Of a stretch of 64,000 nucleotides of DNA, positions 9,083 to 18,445 are shown in pieces (position 1 is the stretch's first letter; every line of letters starts with the position of its first letter). The stretch is from Acinetobacter pseudolwoffii (GTDB lineage: Bacteria > Pseudomonadota > Gammaproteobacteria > Pseudomonadales > Moraxellaceae): assembly GCF_002803605.1 (NCBI RefSeq), contig NZ_PHRG01000006.1, positions 1-64,000 of the forward strand, in the 5' to 3' direction. The position numbers were made by a program, and so were the translations under genes. Below the pieces are notes generated by a model that saw only the letters and a list, made by a program, of their open reading frames with translations, searched no databases and was not told the origin of the DNA.

Positions 9083-9760
9083 ATGACCGATTCAATCAAT
9101 GCAGCAGCACCATCACGACCACCCAAAAGCAAGGAACGTCAGTTTAAAGGCCTGTCGATGGCTGAGCGACAGCAGGTACGTCGTGAAAAGCTGATTGAAG
9201 CCGGCATTGAAGCTTATGGCAGCCATGGCTTTTTTTCAGTAACCGTGAAAGATATCTGCAATGAAGCCAAACTGACTGAACGTTATTTTTATGAATCTTT
9301 TAAAAAAAGTGAGCACCTGTTTCAGACCATCTTTTTAAAACTGATTGATGAACTGCAACAGAATGTCATGCAGGCCATGATGCAGGCATCCACTGATCCG
9401 AAAAAAATGATTGAAGCGGGGCTAACCGCCTTGCTTAGCACCTTGCGTGACAATCCGCGTATGGCACGGATCATTTATATTGATGCCATGCTGGTGCAGG
9501 AGTTGCATAATCAGGCCACCATTCATGAAACCATGTCGCGCTTCGACCGCATGATTCATGCCTTTGTCATGTTAATGATGCCGCAGTTAAATCGTAGTGA
9601 GCAGGAAATTTCACTGGTGTCGACCGGTTTAAATGGCTATGTCACCCAAATTGCCATTCGCTGGGTCATGAGTGGATTCAAGCAGTCACTTGAGGAAGTT
9701 TTATCATCATGCAGTGTGGTATTTTTGGCATTATTGGAGTCATTTTCCGACAAAAAATAG
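9083..9760 (+). CDS. TetR-family transcriptional regulator
   Basis: A 225-residue protein. After a short basic N-terminal extension a TetR helix-turn-helix is visible at about residues 32-78 ('REKLIEAGIEAYGSHGFFSVTVKDICNEAKLTERYFYESF'-type segment, here split over two helices). The remainder is an all-alpha ligand-binding and dimerisation domain. It is transcribed away from the SDR gene, and the 8949-8968 palindrome lies 114 bp upstream of its start, consistent with autoregulation plus control of the SDR gene. The ligand is unknown; fatty acyl or hydrophobic ligands are common in this group. Confidence 0.88.
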   Translation: MTDSINAAAPSRPPKSKERQFKGLSMAERQQVRREKLIEAGIEAYGSHGFFSVTVKDICNEAKLTERYFYESFKKSEHLFQTIFLKLIDELQQNVMQAMMQASTDPKKMIEAGLTALLSTLRDNPRMARIIYIDAMLVQELHNQATIHETMSRFDRMIHAFVMLMMPQLNRSEQEISLVSTGLNGYVTQIAIRWVMSGFKQSLEEVLSSCSVVFLALLESFSDKK

Positions 9761-9930
9761 CTGTTAAATCGAAGGTTTAATCAGATTTTCTGCATTCTAA
9801 AACAGGTTGCTAATTTCTGCTGAAGCACCGATAAAAGTAAAATTAATTTATGATTTTTTAACAAGTTTCTTTACTAAAATTATCACAAATCTTTGCGAAT
9901 TTCAGCAGTTTTTCCCTTTCTGCAATGATA

Positions 9931-9967
9931 CTGTCATAATTAGTCTTTGTAATAAGCCTGTCATAAA
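9931..9967 (+). promoter_or_regulatory. Pho-box-like elements upstream of phoB
   Basis: Two copies of CTGTCATAA occur, at 9931-9939 and 9958-9966, 27 bp apart and 43 bp upstream of the phoB start. CTGTCAT is the PhoB half-site of the Pho box. The classical 11-bp spacing between half-sites is not obvious here, so the exact dimer arrangement is uncertain. Autoregulation of phoBR by PhoB is well known. Confidence 0.62.
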
Positions 9968-10009
9968 TATAAAACGGTTCACCGTTTACATGAAATAGGG
10001 TATTGCGTT

Positions 10010-10720
10010 GTGAAAGATGACTACATATTAATCGTCGATGACGAACTCCCGATTCGGGAAATGATCCATACCTCTCTGGATATGGCCGGTTTTCAATGCT
10101 TACAGGCCGAAGATGCCAAGCAGGCGCATCAGATGATTGTGGATCAACGTCCGGCACTGATTTTGCTGGACTGGATGATGCCGGGCGGGATCAGCGGTGT
10201 AGATCTATGTCGTCGTCTGAAACGTGATGAAAGCCTGTCAGAAATTCCGGTGATCATGCTGACCGCACGCGGTGAAGAAGACCACAAAGTACAAGGTCTG
10301 GATGCCGGTGCCGATGATTACATGACCAAGCCGTTCTCGACCCGGGAACTGGTGTCACGCATTAAAGCTGTCCTGCGCCGTGCCAATGCACTCAGCGGTG
10401 AAAAAACCATTGATGCCAATGGCCTGATTCTGGATCCGGTCAGTCAGCGGGTTAATTTTGGTGATAAAATTCTGGAAATGGGGCCCACTGAATACCGTCT
10501 ATTGGCGTTCTTTATGACCCATCCGGAACGTGCCTATACCCGTGCGCAATTGCTGGATCAGGTTTGGGGCGGCAACGTCTATATTGAAGACCGCACTATT
10601 GACGTCCATATACGCCGTTTGCGCAAAGTGCTGGAACCTTATGGCGCAAACCGCTATGTACAAACCGTACGTGGAACCGGTTACCGTTTTTCAACCCGTG
10701 CAGATGTGGCTTTAGGTTAA
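10010..10720 (+). CDS. phoB: Phosphate regulon response regulator PhoB
   Basis: A 236-residue OmpR/PhoB-class regulator. The receiver domain has the acidic pocket (IVDDE, about 8-12), the phospho-acceptor Asp in 'LLDWMMPG', and the conserved 'TKPFS' lysine. The C-terminal winged helix ends in '[12 protein letters not shown]'. The start is GTG at 10010, supported by the length and by the PhoB-like beginning. phoR follows 25 bp downstream. Phosphorylated PhoB activates phosphate-uptake and scavenging genes; the upstream CTGTCAT repeats suggest it also activates itself. Confidence 0.96.
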   Translation: MKDDYILIVDDELPIREMIHTSLDMAGFQCLQAEDAKQAHQMIVDQRPALILLDWMMPGGISGVDLCRRLKRDESLSEIPVIMLTARGEEDHKVQGLDAGADDYMTKPFSTRELVSRIKAVLRRANALSGEKTIDANGLILDPVSQRVNFGDKILEMGPTEYRLLAFFMTHPERAYTRAQLLDQVWGGNVYIEDRTIDVHIRRLRKVLEPYGANRYVQTVRGTGYRFSTRADVALG

Positions 10721-10745
10721 CGTCTTTTAAGGTAAATCTTGTTTT

Positions 10746-12104
10746 ATGTATGAACCCTACCCTGTCCCCGAACTGGCACGTGAGCACAAAAGAATCCGTT
10801 ACAGCAGTTTATGGGATTTTGCCAAACAGGATTTACGCTTACTGGCTTTTTTCCTGATCATCGCCAGCCTTATCGGTTTTGGGATTGGGTATTTCTGGAT
10901 TTGTATCGTCATTGCCTTTGTGGCGTTCTTTAGCACCCAGATGCGCTCTTTATATCTGGTCAATGAATGGATTTCTAATCGCCCTTATGATGTTCCACCG
11001 AATATCGGCGGGATTTGGGGCGCACTGTTATTTAATGTTTATCGCGCTCAGCGGCAGGAACGGATTGTGCAGGCAGAAATGGTGGAACTGATCGATCGAG
11101 CACAGTCTTCACTGGTGGCCTTGCAAGAAGCGGTGGTTTTAATTGATGAAAACCAGCAGATTGAATGGTGGAATCCAGCCGCCGAACGTCTACTCGGGAT
11201 CTCCAGTGATGACCGTCGCCGTAATATTTTAACTTTGCTGCGCCAGCCGAGTTTTATTGAATATTATCATCATATTGATGAGTCACCCGATGGCCTGAAA
11301 ATGAGATCTTCGCTGTTCGAAGATCATTATGTCCAGGTCAAAATGACCCGCTTTGGTGGAGAAAGCCGGGTACTGGTCGCCTATGATGTGACCCGGATGC
11401 ACAATCTGGAACAGATGCGTAAAGATTTTGTCGATAATATTTCGCATGAGCTGCGTACGCCTTTGACCGTACTCAGTGGCTATATTGAAACTTTTACCGA
11501 CCAGGAAGACATCAATCCGCGCTGGAAACGCGCCTTTGATCAGATGCAGTCGCAGACCCGACGCATGAACGCGCTGGTGAATGACCTGCTGCTGCTGTCA
11601 CGTCTGGAAAATGACAAAAATATTGCCAAAAACCAGATCATCGAAATGCCAAGTCTGATGAATCAGCTATTTGATGATGCACAGGCCTATAATATCGATT
11701 ATGGCCATACCCTGAATCTGGACATTGACAGTCATTGCGATCTGATCGGTTCAGATATGGAACTGGCCAGCGCCTTTAGCAACCTGATCACCAATGCGAT
11801 TAAATATACGCCTAAAGGTGGAATCATTACCATGGGGTGGCATGATGATGGTGAATCTGCCTATTTTGTAGTGGAAGATAACGGCATCGGAATTGATCCC
11901 AAACACTTGCCACGTCTGACCGAACGTTTTTACCGGATCGATTCAGACCGTAGCCGGCGCACCGGTGGCACCGGTTTAGGATTGGCAATTGTTAAGCATG
12001 TCCTGATGCAACATCAGGCACATCTCGAAATTGAATCCAAGGAAAACCAGGGTTCCACTTTTAAGGTAATTTTCCCTAAAGAGCGCCTTAGCTTTCCAGA
12101 CTGA
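10746..12104 (+). CDS. phoR: Phosphate regulon sensor histidine kinase PhoR
   Basis: A 452-residue sensor kinase with two membrane segments close together (about 30-68) and almost no periplasmic loop, as in E. coli PhoR. Next comes a PAS domain (about 115-215), then HisKA with the phospho-accepting His in 'NISHELRTPL' (about 235). The ATPase domain shows N ('NAIKYTPKGG'), G1 ('DNGIGI') and G2 ('GTGLGLAI') boxes. It phosphorylates PhoB when phosphate is scarce, under control of the Pst transporter and PhoU, which are not in this window. It shares an operon with phoB and ends at a strong terminator. Confidence 0.96.
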   Translation: MYEPYPVPELAREHKRIRYSSLWDFAKQDLRLLAFFLIIASLIGFGIGYFWICIVIAFVAFFSTQMRSLYLVNEWISNRPYDVPPNIGGIWGALLFNVYRAQRQERIVQAEMVELIDRAQSSLVALQEAVVLIDENQQIEWWNPAAERLLGISSDDRRRNILTLLRQPSFIEYYHHIDESPDGLKMRSSLFEDHYVQVKMTRFGGESRVLVAYDVTRMHNLEQMRKDFVDNISHELRTPLTVLSGYIETFTDQEDINPRWKRAFDQMQSQTRRMNALVNDLLLLSRLENDKNIAKNQIIEMPSLMNQLFDDAQAYNIDYGHTLNLDIDSHCDLIGSDMELASAFSNLITNAIKYTPKGGIITMGWHDDGESAYFVVEDNGIGIDPKHLPRLTERFYRIDSDRSRRTGGTGLGLAIVKHVLMQHQAHLEIESKENQGSTFKVIFPKERLSFPD

Positions 12105-12115
12105 TATCCCCCATT

Positions 12116-12143
12116 AAAAAAGCTGCCATCGGCAGCTTTTTTT
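12116..12143. terminator. Rho-independent terminator after phoR
   Basis: Stem AAAAAAGCTGCC/GGCAGCTTTTTT with an ATC loop and a run of eight T. It lies between convergent phoR and the GST gene and can serve both strands. Confidence 0.92.
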
Positions 12144-12794
12144 TCAGGATGCTATCTGTTTTTCTTTGGCCAGTGCACGCGCATAGGCTGCACGTTGCGA
12201 TACCCGTTTCAGATAAGCCTGAATCGCTGGATAACTTTGGCCAGTCCGGCTTTGCATGGCTTCCAAAGGAAAACTCATCTGAATATCGGCAAAACTGAAA
12301 TGTCCGGCAAAATAATCATGCTCACTCAAATAACGTTCCAGAAACTGGATATGATCTTTTAAGCGGCTTTGTACAAACTGTTTCTTCACGCCCTCACAAA
12401 TTTTCTTGGCTACTGGTCGAATCAGCAAAGGGGTATGTTTCGGTACAGTGGTCATCACCAGTTGCATCACCAGCAGCGGCATTAATGAACCTTCTGCATA
12501 ATGCATCCAGTAACGGTACTGGGCCTTGTCGGCAGGATCTTCTGGGCGAAACTGCTGCTGTTCATCATAGCTTTCCTGTAAATACTCCAGGATCGCCGCA
12601 GATTCCGCCAGTACCTGCTCCTGATCGGTCAGAATTGGTGCCTTACCCAAGGGATGAATCTGTTTTAAGGCCGGTGGCGCGGAAAGATTAGGCTGACGCT
12701 GATAATATTGCACTTCATAATCCAGTCCTAACTCTTCCATGGCCCAGAGAATACGAAACGATCGTGATTGTTCGAGATGATGTAAAACACGCAT
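12144..12794 (-). CDS. Glutathione S-transferase family protein
   Basis: A 216-residue cytosolic GST. The N-terminal thioredoxin-like half starts 'MRVLHHLEQSRSFRILW' with a serine in the usual activation position. 'HPLGKAPIL' provides the cis-proline loop and 'LAESAAILEYL' the glutathione gamma-Glu contact. The C-terminal half is all alpha with 'FAGHFSFADIQMSF', the GST N-capping box region. The family conjugates glutathione to electrophiles or has isomerase/peroxidase activity; the substrate is not predictable. Single gene, convergent with phoR. Confidence 0.88.
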   Translation of the reverse strand: MRVLHHLEQSRSFRILWAMEELGLDYEVQYYQRQPNLSAPPALKQIHPLGKAPILTDQEQVLAESAAILEYLQESYDEQQQFRPEDPADKAQYRYWMHYAEGSLMPLLVMQLVMTTVPKHTPLLIRPVAKKICEGVKKQFVQSRLKDHIQFLERYLSEHDYFAGHFSFADIQMSFPLEAMQSRTGQSYPAIQAYLKRVSQRAAYARALAKEKQIAS

Positions 12795-12957
12795 ATTAGA
12801 CTCATGATTTTATTGTTCTTGCTTGCTGAGCATAGCAAAAAGCAGCGGAATGTAGCGCAATTTTTGATGACTGTAATGCTCTGTTCCCTAGGTTGCAGAT
12901 TTGCCATTTTCAGTTCAAATCCGACAGGGTTCCATCCACCCCTGCAATTCTGATCGT

Positions 12958-13917
12958 TTATCTGGAAGCACGCATCCGGTCTGGAAATGCGGGAGCTTCT
13001 AAACGTGGTCCATCATAGGCCGGAATCGAACCGAAGCGTTCATGGCCTTCAATCCATTGTTGCCGCGCAATTTTAAGTTCCTCGGTGGTACGTCCGACCA
13101 AATTCCACCACAGTAAAATCGGGCTTTCAAATGGTTCACCACCAATAAGTAGCACACGGCTCCCGGCATGAATATCAGCATTAACCTGCTCTAATCCCGG
13201 TTCAAGGATCAGCATGTTATCTTCCGTCAGTTCATGCCCATTAATGCTGGCTGTTCCCTCAAGTACCATAAAACCATATTCAAATTTTGGATTCAGGGCT
13301 AAGCGCGCACTGGTACTTTCTGCTGCATACAGGTCTACCCCGAGCAGTTCACTATGCACTTTTACCGGTGAAACGGTTTTTAAATATTCACCGACTAAGA
13401 CGGTAAATTCGATGCCCTGATCATTAACCACAGGCAATTCAGGATAATGCTCAAAAGCCGGTGCCATATTGATCTTGTCATCCGGTAAGGCAATCCATAA
13501 CTGCGCTGCATGCATATGCGTTTCGCTTTCTGGAGAAACTTCCGTATGTGAAATGCCATAGCCCGAGGTCATCAGATTGACCTGTTTGGGACGAATCAGC
13601 TGCTGAGTACCTAAACTGTCATTGTGCATCATGGTGCCTTGCAGCATCCAGGTAAAGGTCTGCAGACCAATATGGGGATGTGGCCCAACATCTAGGCCAT
13701 CGCCTTGTGGAAAGCTGGCCGGACCGGCATGATCCAGAAAACACCAGGCACCAATCATGCGTTTATGTCGGCTGGGCAAGGCACGTTTGATTACGGTACC
13801 CTGTCCGATTTCGGCACGGCGTAAAGGGAATTCCTGAATAAACTGATTGACATATTTTTCACAATCATCCGAATTGGACAGTTCAATATCACTATTATTC
13901 GACATGGCTGAGCTCAC
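12958..13917 (-). CDS. Pirin-family bicupin protein
   Basis: A 319-residue protein with the pirin metal-binding signature in the N-terminal cupin ('VGPHPHIGLQTFTWMLQG', about residues 77-94) and additional ligands near 'GYGISHTEVSP'. The C-terminal half has the pirin_C hallmark 'LIGGEPFESPILLWWNLVGRT'. Bacterial pirins bind iron and include quercetin dioxygenase-like enzymes and proteins that modulate pyruvate dehydrogenase; which applies here is unknown. Monocistronic. Confidence 0.9.
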   Translation of the reverse strand: MSSAMSNNSDIELSNSDDCEKYVNQFIQEFPLRRAEIGQGTVIKRALPSRHKRMIGAWCFLDHAGPASFPQGDGLDVGPHPHIGLQTFTWMLQGTMMHNDSLGTQQLIRPKQVNLMTSGYGISHTEVSPESETHMHAAQLWIALPDDKINMAPAFEHYPELPVVNDQGIEFTVLVGEYLKTVSPVKVHSELLGVDLYAAESTSARLALNPKFEYGFMVLEGTASINGHELTEDNMLILEPGLEQVNADIHAGSRVLLIGGEPFESPILLWWNLVGRTTEELKIARQQWIEGHERFGSIPAYDGPRLEAPAFPDRMRASR

Positions 13918-14416
13918 CTCGGCATTTTCATTCTAAATCTTAAATTATATGAAACATTCTTCCCTTGGACTGCTGCAAGATGTCTCCCTATTCAGGACAA
14001 TTTACAGGGTCTATTTGCAAAATCTATCTTTGGAAATATTTAGATACGTATAAAACCCTTAACATCGCTTGATCGATCTAACTCCTGTTCAAGCGATCAA
14101 ACCTGAATTTCGCAGTGTAACAGCCTGAGTGGAAGTGGCTCAATGCTGATTAGGGTGCTCTCAAGCCTGCGCTAGAAGCCATTTCGACATTGCTGGCCCA
14201 ATTACCCAATGTTTCACGTGAAACGAATGATTTTAATTTAAAAATTAAAGCAATTAAAAATTATTTTTATGGATTTCAATCACTTTTGCAGCTAAAAAAT
14301 ATAATTTTTGTTACGTTTTAAAGTCAAATTTAAGTCAGATACCCAATTTTAGGGAGGTTATTTTTCATCCAATCACGGCATAATAGGCACCTATAAAAAT
14401 AATACTGGACCAGGAC
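13918..14416. other. Intergenic region between pirin and GGDEF genes
   Basis: About 500 bp without a credible gene. It holds the pirin promoter side, a weak inverted repeat (TTGATCG at 14069 / CGATCAA at 14094), the parS site at 14210-14225 and an AT-rich stretch leading into the GGDEF gene. I see nothing else. Confidence 0.7.
14210..14225. promoter_or_regulatory. parS: parS-type ParB binding site (chromosome partitioning)
   Basis: TGTTTCACGTGAAACG matches the conserved bacterial parS palindrome TGTTTCACGTGAAACA at 15 of 16 positions, with the inner 14 bp (GTTTCACGTGAAAC) a perfect palindrome. It lies in intergenic DNA. ParB nucleates on such sites near the origin and ParA/SMC act on the complex. 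The match is seen directly; binding in this organism is inferred from the wide conservation of the site. Confidence 0.88.
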
Positions 14417-15754
14417 ATGTCTGCTCAGCATGAGAATATATATTCAACGGCGAATATATCTTTTCAAAACTCAACGACCGATAAATCACTGAAATTATCT
14501 GAATGTGATCTGCAAAACCGTCAGCTGATCGAACAGGCGCTGACAGATCCTCATGCCCGTATTCCTGCCGCGTTTCAGCAATATTTTCACGATTATGTCT
14601 ATACGCATAGTCATACTAATTTACGTCAAATCAACTATCTGGCACAAATTGCCTTTTTGCTGTATTTCTTTGCCGATATTCTGATTATTCCAGACATGTT
14701 TTTTATTTCTGGTCTGATGCGCGTCATCTTGGTTCTAGGCGCTATGCTTTGCTGTTATTACTTGTTTAACACATATAAAAATATTCAGATTCTAGATAGA
14801 ATCCTGCCGATCGCCACCACTGTGGCTGCAGCTGCATGGATTGGCTTGCTGGTGCTTTCAAGCAGCCCCCATGTTGCTACCTATATTTATGCCTCTGCGA
14901 TCTTTATTCTCATCGCCAATCTGTGTATACAGACCCAATTTAAAGTTGCGGTCTATTGTTCCATCTTGATTGCCCTGTTTATCATGATTGGAGTGACCCA
15001 GTTAATGAATGCATCTCAAGCCTTTATTTTTACTGTCGTGTTTAGTCCACTCTGGTTTTTTAGCATTTATATTAACTGGAATAATATTCTGAACGTACGG
15101 CGTTCCTTCCTGCGCTCTTTGCTGGACGAATGGAACTATCAAACCTTAAAAAATCTGGCACATACGGATGATTTGACCCAGTTATACAACCGCCGCCATT
15201 TTGTCGATATGGCTGAACGTTCTATTCATCAATGGCCCAAACATGCCAGCACCTGCCTGCTGATGTTTGATGTCGATCATTTTAAAAATATCAATGACAA
15301 CTATGGGCATGACATCGGCGATCGCGTACTACAACTGATTGCTGAAGTCACCCGTAAAGAAATGCGCCATAGCGATGTACTGGCACGTTTTGGTGGTGAA
15401 GAGTTTATTGCTCTCTTGGAAGATACCCAGCTGCCAGACAGTCTGGTGATTGCAGAGCGAATTCGTTGTGCAATTCAGAAACAATTTGTTTATGCCAAAC
15501 CGAACCAGCCCATTCGTTTTACCATTTCGATTGGTATAGCAGAACTGGAGTCGCCTACGCAAAAGCTGGAGGAGCTGATCAAGCAAGCCGATATCGCTTT
15601 ATATCAGGCGAAAAAATCAGGCCGAAATCGGATTGAAGTTTATCATTCCAAAATGCTGGAAAAGCCCAAACCTGCTCCAGCCAATCCCTGGAATGCCTTT
15701 AAGCCCGTGACCCAGCAAGGTCATTCAAAGGCCAATCAAACCAAGCAATTCTGA
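14417..15754 (+). CDS. Membrane-bound diguanylate cyclase (GGDEF)
   Basis: A 445-residue protein with about six membrane helices (residues 70-225) followed by a GGDEF domain (about 250-415). The active loop reads RFGGEEF, so the catalytic site is intact, and 'DVDHFKNINDNYGHDIGD' gives metal and GTP contacts. I do not see a clear RxxD inhibitory site in the expected place. It should make cyclic di-GMP from GTP at the inner membrane, with the membrane part as sensor. The N-terminal 65 residues and the Pro/Lys-rich tail carry no recognised domain. Single gene with a terminator downstream. Confidence 0.9.
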   Translation: MSAQHENIYSTANISFQNSTTDKSLKLSECDLQNRQLIEQALTDPHARIPAAFQQYFHDYVYTHSHTNLRQINYLAQIAFLLYFFADILIIPDMFFISGLMRVILVLGAMLCCYYLFNTYKNIQILDRILPIATTVAAAAWIGLLVLSSSPHVATYIYASAIFILIANLCIQTQFKVAVYCSILIALFIMIGVTQLMNASQAFIFTVVFSPLWFFSIYINWNNILNVRRSFLRSLLDEWNYQTLKNLAHTDDLTQLYNRRHFVDMAERSIHQWPKHASTCLLMFDVDHFKNINDNYGHDIGDRVLQLIAEVTRKEMRHSDVLARFGGEEFIALLEDTQLPDSLVIAERIRCAIQKQFVYAKPNQPIRFTISIGIAELESPTQKLEELIKQADIALYQAKKSGRNRIEVYHSKMLEKPKPAPANPWNAFKPVTQQGHSKANQTKQF

Positions 15755-15870
15755 TCTGCCCTTTAAATAATGAAATCAGGAATATTAGTGAAAACTTAAA
15801 TTTTTATAAACTTTACATGGAAAAGTTGCATATTCTATCACGAAGAAAAAATCCTCATAAAAACTCATAA

Positions 15871-15897
15871 AAAAGAGCACCGAAGCGCTCTTTTTTT
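15871..15897 (+). terminator. Rho-independent terminator after the GGDEF gene
   Basis: GAGCAC-CGAA-GCGCTC stem-loop with one internal mismatch, followed by seven T; 117 bp after the stop codon. Confidence 0.8.
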
Positions 15898-15934
15898 ATT
15901 GGGATATCTCCGATCAACCAGATATTTACTACGT

Positions 15935-15984
15935 GCATAGCGCTTGGCATCATTCAGGCAAGAAGCCGTGCTTCGTGAAATCCC
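15935..15984. repeat. Hairpin-bearing repeat element, copy 1
   Basis: A 50-bp unit starting GCATAGCGCTTGGC and ending GAAATCCC, with an internal hairpin GAAGC-CGT-GCTTC. It aligns along its length with copy 2 at 15997-16047. The flanks are conserved while the hairpin arms differ but remain paired. Confidence 0.7.
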
Positions 15985-15996
15985 TCACTGCCGCGA

Positions 15997-16047
15997 GCAT
16001 AGCTCTTGGCGTAAAATCGGCTAAAAGCTATCGCTTTTAGAAATCCC
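15997..16047. repeat. Hairpin-bearing repeat element, copy 2
   Basis: A 51-bp unit starting GCATAGCTCTTGGC and ending GAAATCCC, with an internal perfect 7-bp hairpin TAAAAGC-TATC-GCTTTTA. Same architecture as copy 1, 12 bp away, with compensating changes in the stem. Confidence 0.7.
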
Positions 16048-16055
16048 GATTTTAC
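16011..16055 (-). terminator. Long nested inverted repeat over the guaA stop, possible terminator
   Basis: GTAAAATCGG (16011-16020) pairs with CCGATTTTAC (16046-16055), enclosing the 7-bp hairpin of repeat copy 2. The guaA stop codon (16052-16054) is inside the right arm. The structure would form at the end of the guaA transcript. It has no clean U-run, so mRNA 3'-end stabilisation is as likely as termination. Confidence 0.5.
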
Positions 16056-17620
16056 TCCCATTCAATAGTTGCAGGTGGCTTAGACGATACGTCATACACA
16101 ACACGAGACACATCTTTAATTTCATTCATGATACGAGTCGAGATTTTATCGACTAGATCATAAGGAAGATGCGCGAAACGAGCAGTCATAAAGTCCACAG
16201 TTTCTACCGCACGCAGTGCAATCACCCATGCATAACGGCGACCATCACCGACAACACCGACAGATTTCACCGGCTGGAATACCGCAAATGCTTGAGCAGT
16301 CTTGTCATACCAACCGCTGGCACGAAGTTCCTGCATGAAAATGTCATCAGCAAGACGTAAAATGTCTGCATATTCTTTTTTCACTTCACCCAAGATACGC
16401 ACACCTAGACCTGGGCCTGGGAATGGATGACGGTAAATCATGCTGTGTGGCAAGCCCAAAGTGGTACCCAATTTACGTACTTCATCTTTAAACAAGTCAC
16501 GTAATGGTTCAACCAGTTCAAAAGCCAAGTCTGCTGGTAAACCACCCACGTTGTGGTGCGATTTAATCACATGTGCCTTGCCCTGTTTGCTTGCAGCAGA
16601 TTCAATCACGTCTGGATAAATCGTACCTTGAGCCAGGAATTTTACCCCATCTAATTTACGTGCTTCTTCAGCAAAGACTGCAATAAACTCACGGCCAATA
16701 ATTTTACGTTTTGCTTCAGGATCAACTTCGCCTGCAAGTGCAGTCAAGAAACGCTCTTCTGCAGCAGCACGGATGACACGAATCCCCATATTGTCAGCAA
16801 ACATTTGCATCACTTGATCACCTTCGTTCAAACGAAGCAGACCATTGTCGACAAACACACATGTCAGCTGATCACCAATCGCTTTATGCAACAGCGCTGC
16901 AACGACAGATGAATCCACACCACCTGAAAGACCAAGTAATACTTTTTCATCACCGATCTGTTGGCGAAGCTGTTCTACACGTAGATCAATAATGTGTTCT
17001 GGCGTCCATAGACCGCGGCAACCACAAATTTGATGAACGAAGTTCGACAGTAATTCTGCCCCTTTAGAGGTATGTGTCACTTCAGGATGGAACTGAATAC
17101 CATAGAAACCACGAGTTTCGTCAGACACCATCGCAATTGGACAGCTTGGAGTTTGTGCAGTGATCTGGAAGCCTTCTGGAATACGGGCAACCTTGTCACC
17201 ATGACTCATCCAGACATGCAACTGGTTTTCACGGTCCTGTAAATTACCGATCAGCTTGTCACGTACCACGATATCAACTTCTGCATAACCGAACTCATGC
17301 ACAGTACCTGGCTCGACTTTACCGCCAAGCTGTTCGCACATGGTTTGCAGGCCATAACAAATACCCAATACCGGTACACCGAGCTCGAATACCACTTGTG
17401 GCGCACGCGGGCTGCCTTCAAGGTGAACGCTCTCAGGTCCACCAGACAAGATGATACCGTTTGGATTAAATGCACGAATGTCTTCTTCAGACATATCATA
17501 GGCATACATTTCAGAATATACACCAGCTTCACGGACACGGCGTGCAATGAGCTGACTATATTGAGAACCGAAATCCAGAATCAGGATACGATCTTCAGTA
17601 ATTTGAGTATTGGTAGTCAT
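16052..17620 (-). CDS. guaA: GMP synthase (glutamine-hydrolysing)
   Basis: A 522-residue protein, close to the E. coli length of 525. The N-terminal class I glutamine amidotransferase has Cys in '[10 protein letters not shown]' and His/Glu in '[10 protein letters not shown]'. The ATP-pyrophosphatase domain has the P-loop 'GLSGGVDSS'. The C-terminal dimerisation domain ends in 'PPATIEWE'. It converts XMP to GMP using glutamine and ATP, the last step of guanine nucleotide synthesis. I chose ATG 17620 (MTTNTQ...), which matches family N-termini; a TTG three codons upstream (17629) is the alternative. No guaB is adjacent. Confidence 0.97.
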   Translation of the reverse strand: MTTNTQITEDRILILDFGSQYSQLIARRVREAGVYSEMYAYDMSEEDIRAFNPNGIILSGGPESVHLEGSPRAPQVVFELGVPVLGICYGLQTMCEQLGGKVEPGTVHEFGYAEVDIVVRDKLIGNLQDRENQLHVWMSHGDKVARIPEGFQITAQTPSCPIAMVSDETRGFYGIQFHPEVTHTSKGAELLSNFVHQICGCRGLWTPEHIIDLRVEQLRQQIGDEKVLLGLSGGVDSSVVAALLHKAIGDQLTCVFVDNGLLRLNEGDQVMQMFADNMGIRVIRAAAEERFLTALAGEVDPEAKRKIIGREFIAVFAEEARKLDGVKFLAQGTIYPDVIESAASKQGKAHVIKSHHNVGGLPADLAFELVEPLRDLFKDEVRKLGTTLGLPHSMIYRHPFPGPGLGVRILGEVKKEYADILRLADDIFMQELRASGWYDKTAQAFAVFQPVKSVGVVGDGRRYAWVIALRAVETVDFMTARFAHLPYDLVDKISTRIMNEIKDVSRVVYDVSSKPPATIEWE

Positions 17621-17762
17621 GACGAACAACTATGAAAGGCAAACGAAAGATAAGCGCCGTATTCTAGCATTTTTCTTGTGTTTAAGCACACTATTCCAAT
17701 TGGTTTAAATATTAAACAGTTAAGAAATTTCAGAAAATAATGCCCTCATTTTTGACTGGTTC

Positions 17763-17793
17763 ACAGGAGAGCAGAGTTTCGCTGCTTTCCTGT
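17763..17793 (-). other. Hairpin downstream of the YgiW-like gene
   Basis: CAGGAGAGCAG / CTGCTTTCCTG pair over 11 positions with one G-T, loop of 7. There is no U-run on either side, so it may be an mRNA 3'-end structure rather than an intrinsic terminator. Confidence 0.4.
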
Positions 17794-17811
17794 TCCAGCC
17801 AAATGAATGGT

Positions 17812-18174
17812 TTATTTCACGCGTTCAATCTGAATCACTTCAATATCGGTGGGTTTGTTGCGGTGCGTATCGACCTCGCCCCAGACTTCTACCCGATCGC
17901 CTGCTTTGAGTTTTAATCTTTTCCAGTGGTCGTCATCTACATCAATCATGATGCTGCCGGTTTTATCTCTTAATTCAAATTCGTCACTTTGTGCTGCACG
18001 CTGTTTGACGATCTGCCCCCTTAAGGTCACGCCAGTTTCATCTTTCATTTTATGTGCCTGAGCAATACTGACTACATTCTGTTTTGCTTCCTCCAGAATA
18101 GCCTGATCTGATTTAGCCCAAAGTGCCGGACTGGCAGCTGCCAGAACCAGTGTCGCCAGAATATATTTTTTCAT
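17812..18174 (-). CDS. YgiW/YdeI-family periplasmic OB-fold (BOF) protein
   Basis: A 120-residue protein with a clear signal peptide (cleavage after 'SPALWA', about residue 20) and a single bacterial OB fold. Recognisable pieces are 'VTLRGQIVKQ', 'EFELRDKTGSIMIDVDDDHW' and 'GDRVEVWGEVD'. E. coli YgiW and Salmonella YdeI belong to this family and affect tolerance to peroxide, cadmium and antimicrobial peptides; a binding role for small cations or sugars has been proposed. The exact function here is unknown. Single gene in the periplasm. Confidence 0.88.
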   Translation of the reverse strand: MKKYILATLVLAAASPALWAKSDQAILEEAKQNVVSIAQAHKMKDETGVTLRGQIVKQRAAQSDEFELRDKTGSIMIDVDDDHWKRLKLKAGDRVEVWGEVDTHRNKPTDIEVIQIERVK

Positions 18175-18445
18175 GTGTTTTGACCTGCCATTTTTATGAT
18201 GATTCTATGATCTAAACAGAAAGCCGAAATAGATGCCGCAGACGTTGTGTAACGCCATGATGAACTTGTGTTGTCTGCTCAAAAAGCCCCAATAAAAATA
18301 TGCTCATACCCTGATACATCCATTTTAAAAGTGAAGGGATTCGCCCGACAGCAGAAAAATAAGCCGCAAAATAGTCGACTTTTATTACTGACTTTATAGG
18401 TGATCGCTGTTAGGATTTGAGCACACTTTTGCTTGTACTGGGCTC

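Noticed and set aside
9858..10157. Minus-strand open frame over the phoB start
   Set aside because: Overlaps phoB and its promoter, has no recognisable domain, and its composition follows the coding strand of phoB.
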